Source of the DNA: Akkermansiaceae bacterium
Lineage (GTDB): Bacteria; Verrucomicrobiota; Verrucomicrobiia; Verrucomicrobiales; Akkermansiaceae
Assembly (NCBI GenBank): GCA_014379305.1
Contig: JACMMB010000326.1
Location: 1 to 5,887, forward strand
Direction: 5' to 3'
DNA length: 5,887 nt
Both the position numbers and the translations under genes were made by a program. Under the pieces are notes generated by a model. The model was not told the DNA's origin. It ran no database searches and saw only the letters and a program-made list of their open reading frames with translations. Of the stretch, positions 1-3,915 are shown in pieces (the stretch's first letter is position 1; every line of letters starts with the position of its first letter).

Positions 1-1
1 G

Positions 2-910
2 GATGAGGACTTGGCTTTGCTGGATCTGAAAGGTTTGAAGGGCGAGGTTGAGGAAGAGGCGATTGCCAAGGAAGCCCGCCTGGTGCCGGTAAGATTTTAT
101 CGATCCGAACTGCCACTTGGCCGCTTTTTAACAGCCCCGCAACCGAGCGGCAAACCTGGTGCTTTCGGAGTAGTGAGCGTGAAAGAAAGAAATTTGCGTG
201 AGACCGATCAAGCCCACTTGGGAATCATGGCAGACGAAAAATATCGAGGCGAGGGTGTGAGGATTGCAAACGTGCAGCCTGAATATGGTGCGGCGGAAGC
301 GGGATTGCAGCCCGGGGATGTAATTTTAAAAGTGGATGACCGGATCATTTCAGGTTTGCAGGAGCTCAAGAATGCTCTCTCCAGCAAGCAGCCGGGAGAC
401 AAGGTCACAATATCCGTGGACTCCGCAGGGAAAGAGAAACCGGTCGAGGTGATATTATCTAATCGGCCCGTGCTCGGGCAGTTTTCCGGAGATCGATTGA
501 ATCAAATGGAGATCATGGGTGGTGATACCAATGAGGTGCGTGATGGCTTTTCACGGGTAGTTCAGACCGACATGACCATCAATAGCGACCAGATCGGCGG
601 ACCCGTCGTGGATTTGCAGGGGCGTGTTGTTGGCATCACCTTGGCGAGGGCGGACCGGACCAGAACCTATGTGATGGGCAGTGCGGCGGTGATGGATTTG
701 CTCAAGCAGGAATACGATTCGGTGGCTGACGCAAAATCGAAGAGCGCGCTCAAAAAACAGCAGCTAGCGAAGCAACAGAGGGAAATGCTGCCAAAGATGC
801 GCGCGGCAGGAAAACCGCAGGATATCGACCGGATGAAGAAGCATCTCAGCGACATGGAGCGGTTGATGGGGAGGATGAAGGCGGAAATGGATGCGCTTGA
901 GGAAAGATAA
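2..910 (+). CDS. PDZ-containing trypsin-like pseudo-protease with C-terminal coiled coil (5' partial)
   Basis: The reading frame is open to the left edge, so the true start lies upstream; the TTG at base 11 is internal (Asp-Leu-Ala-Leu-Leu). Counting residues from base 2, residues 1-65 match the middle of an HtrA/trypsin fold: 'DLALL' around the catalytic Asp position, then a segment ending 'GVVSVKER', which parallels 'GIVSALGR' of DegP. Residues about 70-153 form a PDZ domain ('GLQPGDVILKVDD' core). The fold resumes at 'VVQTDMTINSDQIGGPVVDL' (186-205), parallel to DegP 'IQTDAAINRGNSGG', followed by 'GRVVGITLARA'. The catalytic Ser position is Ile198 (bases 593-595), so peptidase activity is unlikely. 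Residues 236-302 are Lys/Met/Glu-rich and probably a coiled coil. Proteins of this layout, often with Cys at the Ser position, occur in Planctomycetes and Verrucomicrobia (recalled, not searched). It is probably an extracytoplasmic binding or scaffold protein. The signal peptide and the His region are off the window. Confidence 0.8.
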   Translation, partial: DEDLALLDLKGLKGEVEEEAIAKEARLVPVRFYRSELPLGRFLTAPQPSGKPGAFGVVSVKERNLRETDQAHLGIMADEKYRGEGVRIANVQPEYGAAEAGLQPGDVILKVDDRIISGLQELKNALSSKQPGDKVTISVDSAGKEKPVEVILSNRPVLGQFSGDRLNQMEIMGGDTNEVRDGFSRVVQTDMTINSDQIGGPVVDLQGRVVGITLARADRTRTYVMGSAAVMDLLKQEYDSVADAKSKSALKKQQLAKQQREMLPKMRAAGKPQDIDRMKKHLSDMERLMGRMKAEMDALEER

Positions 911-919
911 TGGGTGAAG

Positions 920-932
920 CGGGCGGTGCCCG
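920..932. terminator. Small perfect hairpin between convergent genes
   Basis: A perfect inverted repeat CGGGC-GGT-GCCCG lies nine bases after the TAA of the left gene, in the 45-base gap before the stop codon of the convergent dipeptidase gene. Its stem is 5 bp and its loop 3 nt. No T-tract follows on either strand, so it is not a classical intrinsic terminator. The position suggests a 3'-end-stabilising or bidirectional stop structure, but a stem this short could arise by chance. Confidence 0.3.
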
Positions 933-955
933 ACGGTTAAAGCAAGAGGCTGTCG

Positions 956-2287
956 CTAGTGAGCAAGTTCTTCGAGGAGAGCTTGATTCAGCCTGATGCC
1001 GGCTTCGAAATTGGCGATCGGAAAGTTTTCATTTGGGGAGTGGATTTGTGCGTCGGCGAGAGCAAGGCCGAGAAGAAGGGAGTCAACTCCGAGGATTTCG
1101 CGGAAAGCTTGCACGATGGGGATGGAGCCACCTTCACGGATCAGCATTGGCTCGCCGGGGAATGTGCGCCCTAGGGCGCGTTGAGCGGCTTTTCCAAAGT
1201 GCGAATGGGGATCGGAGACATAAGGTTTGCCGCTGTGGCCGGGCATGATTTCAAGCCTTACGCCTGCCGGGCAATGGGCTTCGAGGTGTTTGGTGAGTTT
1301 TTGAAGGATGACTCCGGGGTCTTGGTCTGGAACCAACCGGAGTGAGAATTTCACGAAAGCTTCCGCCGGGAGAACGGTTTTCGAACCTTCGCCTTGGTAG
1401 CCGCCCCCGATGCCGTTGACTTCGACGGTGGGGCGCGCCCACGTTCGCTCGGCGGAGGTATAGCCAGGCTCGCCAAAGAGGCTTGGAGAGCCGGTAACAT
1501 CAAGAAAATCCTGATCAGTAACGCCGGGGACCTGGGCCCACATGTCGTGTTCCCACTTCTCCAAAGGTCTGACTTCATCGTAGAAGCCTTTGATAGCGAC
1601 CGTGCCATCGGGGTGGTGGAGTGAAGCGACAAGCTGTGCAGCGGCAGTGGCGGGATTGGCGACGGCACCGCCGAAGAGTCCGGAGTGGAGATCGCGGGCA
1701 GGGCCGGATATTTTGATTTCCGCGCAAGCGATTCCGCGCAAGCCATAGCCGAGAGTGCCGGTGTTTGGAGCTACCATGCCGGTGTCGGAGATGGCGATGA
1801 TGTCGCATTTAAGATCATTGCGATTTGCCATTAAAAACGGAGCTAGACAGGGGCTGCCGATTTCTTCTTCGCCTTCAAACATCAGGATGATATTGACAGG
1901 GAGCTCTGCCTTTTCCCGGAGGGTTTTTTCGATGCCAAGTATATGGGCGAGCATCTGTCCTTTGTTATCGGTGGCACCGCGAGCCCAGATTTTTCCATCG
2001 CGGATCACGGGAGTGAAGGGGGGACTGTCCCAGAGGTTCAGGGGATCGGGGGGTTGCACATCATAATGGCCATAAATAAGGACGGTTTTTTTTCCCGGCA
2101 CGTGGGCGTTTCTGGCGATGACGATGGGGTGGCCGGGAGTCTCGTGGAGGTCGGTATCCAAGCCTATGCGGGAAAGTTTTTCCACGAGCCAGGCGGCACA
2201 GCCTAGGAGGTCAGCTTTATGTTTCGAGTCGGTAGAGACGCTGGGAAAGGAGAGAAAAGCGAAGAGATCTTGGAGTTCCGAAGTCAC
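956..2287 (-). CDS. M20-family metallodipeptidase
   Basis: This is a complete 443-residue protein, close to the usual 450-460 residues of M20 dipeptidases of the carnosinase/beta-Ala-Xaa type. The two-zinc site is intact: His74 and Asp76 in 'YGHYDVQPP', bridging Asp107 in 'RGATDNKGQ', the base/ligand pair Glu141-Glu142 in 'EGEEEIGS', Asp168 in 'AISDTG' and His416 in 'QIHSPNENF'. His201 in 'RDLHSG' matches the family's substrate-binding His at the start of the dimerisation (lid) domain, roughly residues 185-300. There is no signal peptide, so the enzyme should be cytosolic and hydrolyse dipeptides or related amides; the exact substrate cannot be told. The start is GTG, which places the family's 'L..F.S.PSVSTD' N-terminus correctly; an in-frame TAG (the upstream gene's stop) is the next boundary. 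No Shine-Dalgarno is evident. It is last in a minus-strand run, 54 bases after the membrane-protein gene. An A8 run falls at Gly65-Thr68. Confidence 0.93.
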   Translation of the reverse strand: MTSELQDLFAFLSFPSVSTDSKHKADLLGCAAWLVEKLSRIGLDTDLHETPGHPIVIARNAHVPGKKTVLIYGHYDVQPPDPLNLWDSPPFTPVIRDGKIWARGATDNKGQMLAHILGIEKTLREKAELPVNIILMFEGEEEIGSPCLAPFLMANRNDLKCDIIAISDTGMVAPNTGTLGYGLRGIACAEIKISGPARDLHSGLFGGAVANPATAAAQLVASLHHPDGTVAIKGFYDEVRPLEKWEHDMWAQVPGVTDQDFLDVTGSPSLFGEPGYTSAERTWARPTVEVNGIGGGYQGEGSKTVLPAEAFVKFSLRLVPDQDPGVILQKLTKHLEAHCPAGVRLEIMPGHSGKPYVSDPHSHFGKAAQRALGRTFPGEPMLIREGGSIPIVQAFREILGVDSLLLGLALADAQIHSPNENFPIANFEAGIRLNQALLEELAH

Positions 2288-2294
2288 GGAACAT
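2285..2294 (-). promoter_or_regulatory. GTG start of dipeptidase with out-of-frame ATG seven bases upstream
   Basis: The minus strand reads ATGTTCCGTG, where the final GTG is the dipeptidase start. The ATG opens a 25-codon out-of-frame mini-ORF that ends with TAA at 2217-2219. There is no Shine-Dalgarno before either codon. The layout could divert ribosomes or couple translation, or it may be chance. The same arrangement occurs at the preceding gene. Confidence 0.25.
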
Positions 2295-2341
2295 GGTTCG
2301 CCGTGTGGAGGGTTAGGGGCAAGTGAAAAGGACTCTACAAA

Positions 2342-3322
2342 CTAGAGGTTTTCGTCAAAAAGCCGATCACCCAAAACCCAGTTATCGGAAAGGACACGGG
2401 TGATTTCAAATTGTCTCGAAGCGGAGTTATCGTGGCTTTTGATTTTCAAAAGGGCGCGATGCACGGGCTCCTCCTGGCTAAGCAGGCGCTGGATGGCGAG
2501 TTCCTGGGGGGAACCAATTTTTGTGTAGGCGTACATGAGGGCATCGACATCCGGCGAGGCGATGGCATAGCATTTCCATTTTGAGTCGTCCGAGAAGGGC
2601 CCGTTATAGTATGAGTCAGCGTCGATGAAGATGCGGACGGTGGCTTCGCCGCCTTTTCCGGATAGGATCTTGTACCAGTTGGGTGATGAGGCCCGGGTGT
2701 AGGAGTCGAAATCAATGCGCCACGTGCCGTCAGTCTGAGGAATGACTTGGGCGATACGGTTGACGGTTCTACCGCTGTGGGTCATGTAAACGACGACCTC
2801 CTCAGTGCCCAAACCGTGGATGAATTTAGTGCCGACCCAGTCCAGATTATCGATTTTGCCATCGGCGGATTGTATTTCCTGAAGCCGGGTGATGCCGCGG
2901 GCGGGTTCAAGCTCGCGCGGGAAAATGAAATATTTGGAGAATAAGAGCGGATCGGTATTCTCAAGAGCGGCGAGAACCAATTTCAGGGCGGCTTCCTTGC
3001 CGAGAGTTTGGAGGGGTGGGGCCGGGTCTTGAGTTTCGCTAGTAACGGATTTTGTAACGAGCGAGGGGTTGAACTGGCTGACGGCAGCAGAACGTCTGGC
3101 AGATTCCTTCTGGAAATAGATAAAGACAAAACCGAGAACCACAATGATTGCCAGTAGTCCGAAGAGCATGGAAACATGGGCCAGGCGTTTGTAATGATTG
3201 GGCGGAATGCCTAATGAAGGCGAACCGGATTCAAGACTGGTTTCGAGGGCGGATTGAGGAGTCCGGGCTAATCGTCCAAGGTTATGTTCCTGGTTTGAGC
3301 GGCGCTCTTGGGTTGCGTTCAC
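2342..3322 (-). CDS. Single-pass membrane protein of unknown function
   Basis: This 326-residue protein matches no family I can name. Residues 1-46 are polar and basic and end 'NHYKR'. Residues about 50-70 ('VSMLFGLLAIIVVLGFVFIYF') form one strong transmembrane helix, so by the positive-inside rule the N-terminus is cytosolic. Residues 71-106 are a Ser/Thr/Pro-rich linker. Residues 107-326 form an extracytoplasmic globular part. Its first half (helical 'EAALKLVLAAL', later 'DGTWRIDFDSYTR') has the feel of an NTF2-like fold. The second half contains 'DADSYYNGPFSDDSKW' and 'MYAYTKIGS', which I recall only loosely from conserved verrucomicrobial hypotheticals. The start is GTG: an in-frame TGA lies two codons upstream, so it cannot begin earlier, and a later start would cut into the helix. 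It lies 40 bases after the lipoprotein gene and 54 before the dipeptidase, so it is probably co-transcribed. Confidence 0.82.
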   Translation of the reverse strand: MNATQERRSNQEHNLGRLARTPQSALETSLESGSPSLGIPPNHYKRLAHVSMLFGLLAIIVVLGFVFIYFQKESARRSAAVSQFNPSLVTKSVTSETQDPAPPLQTLGKEAALKLVLAALENTDPLLFSKYFIFPRELEPARGITRLQEIQSADGKIDNLDWVGTKFIHGLGTEEVVVYMTHSGRTVNRIAQVIPQTDGTWRIDFDSYTRASSPNWYKILSGKGGEATVRIFIDADSYYNGPFSDDSKWKCYAIASPDVDALMYAYTKIGSPQELAIQRLLSQEEPVHRALLKIKSHDNSASRQFEITRVLSDNWVLGDRLFDENL

Positions 3323-3329
3323 GATTCAT
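3320..3329 (-). promoter_or_regulatory. GTG start of membrane protein with out-of-frame ATG seven bases upstream
   Basis: The minus strand reads ATGAATCGTG, with the final GTG as the membrane-protein start. The ATG opens a 15-codon out-of-frame mini-ORF ending with TAA at 3282-3284. An in-frame TGA (3326-3328) overlaps the ATG and blocks any upstream start for the real gene. No Shine-Dalgarno is seen. Confidence 0.25.
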
Positions 3330-3362
3330 TATGAAATGGCCGCAGGCCGGGAAAGAATGATT

Positions 3363-3863
3363 TTAACGTGGCAGCAATGTCACGCGAATTGGATCGTAAC
3401 TATCATTGGGACGAAATAGCCACCCGGGGTTCGGATTCACGACTTCGTAGCCGGAAAGCATGAAAACAGGGAGGAATTGATTGCTGTTGGGATCGTAGGC
3501 AGTTTCGCCGGTGTAGTTTCCCCGGATCCGATATTCGAAATTGTGATCAAAGCCGTAGCGCTGCCCTGAAGGACCGTTTTCAGAAAGGCGATCCGGGCTT
3601 CTTTTTCGATCTTCCTTGAAGATGACAAGTTTAGCGTAATTGGCGGGTTGCCGGGGTTTGCGCAGATATCCCCAAAAGCGGGTTTTCTCTACGTAATAAC
3701 GGCGACCGTAGAAGAAATCGCCGGTTGGTTCGTTCGAGATGGAAGAGTTACGTTCCTCAACGGTCGGTCCGCCCATATTGCCACTGCCACCGCCTGAAGA
3801 AACGGCGCATTGGCATAACATGAAACAACAGCCGGGGAGAATTGCCCATTTCAGAATCAACAT
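3363..3863 (-). CDS. Small predicted lipoprotein of unknown function
   Basis: The protein has 166 residues from the ATG at 3863. This start gives an N-terminus typical of export: 'MLILKWAILPGCCFMLCQC', then a Ser/Gly-rich linker (residues 21-32). Cys19 is the best lipidation site, but its lipobox 'LCQC' is atypical because Gln sits at -1; Cys12 ('LPGC') is less likely because the hydrophobic stretch before it is too short. The mature part is rich in aromatic and basic residues: 'FYGRRYYVEKTRFWGYLR' (51-68), 'YGFDHNFEYRIRGNYTG' (103-119), 'YDPNSNQFLPVFMLSGYE' (123-140). It resembles, from memory, a conserved verrucomicrobial hypothetical family. The frame stays open to an ATG at 3992, but that start would add a 43-residue non-hydrophobic leader and overlap the preceding gene by 77 bases. 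The gap to the CAP-like gene upstream is 52 bases. No Shine-Dalgarno precedes the start. Confidence 0.78.
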   Translation of the reverse strand: MLILKWAILPGCCFMLCQCAVSSGGGSGNMGGPTVEERNSSISNEPTGDFFYGRRYYVEKTRFWGYLRKPRQPANYAKLVIFKEDRKRSPDRLSENGPSGQRYGFDHNFEYRIRGNYTGETAYDPNSNQFLPVFMLSGYEVVNPNPGWLFRPNDSYDPIRVTLLPR

Positions 3864-3915
3864 GTGAAGAATTAGACATGGCCGATGTTTGGCGGCAAGA
3901 CTTGAGAAAACCAAT

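Noticed and set aside
11..13. TTG as the start of the left-hand gene
   Set aside because: The frame is open to the window edge and the TTG encodes a Leu inside the conserved 'DLALL' motif, so the gene starts upstream.
1351..1746. Minus-strand 131-codon open frame within the dipeptidase region
   Set aside because: It lies in another frame over a well-conserved enzyme gene, with Ser/Pro/Arg-rich shadow composition and no recognisable domain.
2086..2093. T8 run on the plus strand as an intrinsic terminator
   Set aside because: It is inside the dipeptidase coding region, with no preceding GC-rich stem and no plus-strand gene ending there.
3338..3348. GGCC-GCA-GGCC inverted repeat between lipoprotein and membrane-protein genes as a terminator
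   Set aside because: The stem is only 4 bp and no T-tract follows; it may be chance in a 40-base operon gap.
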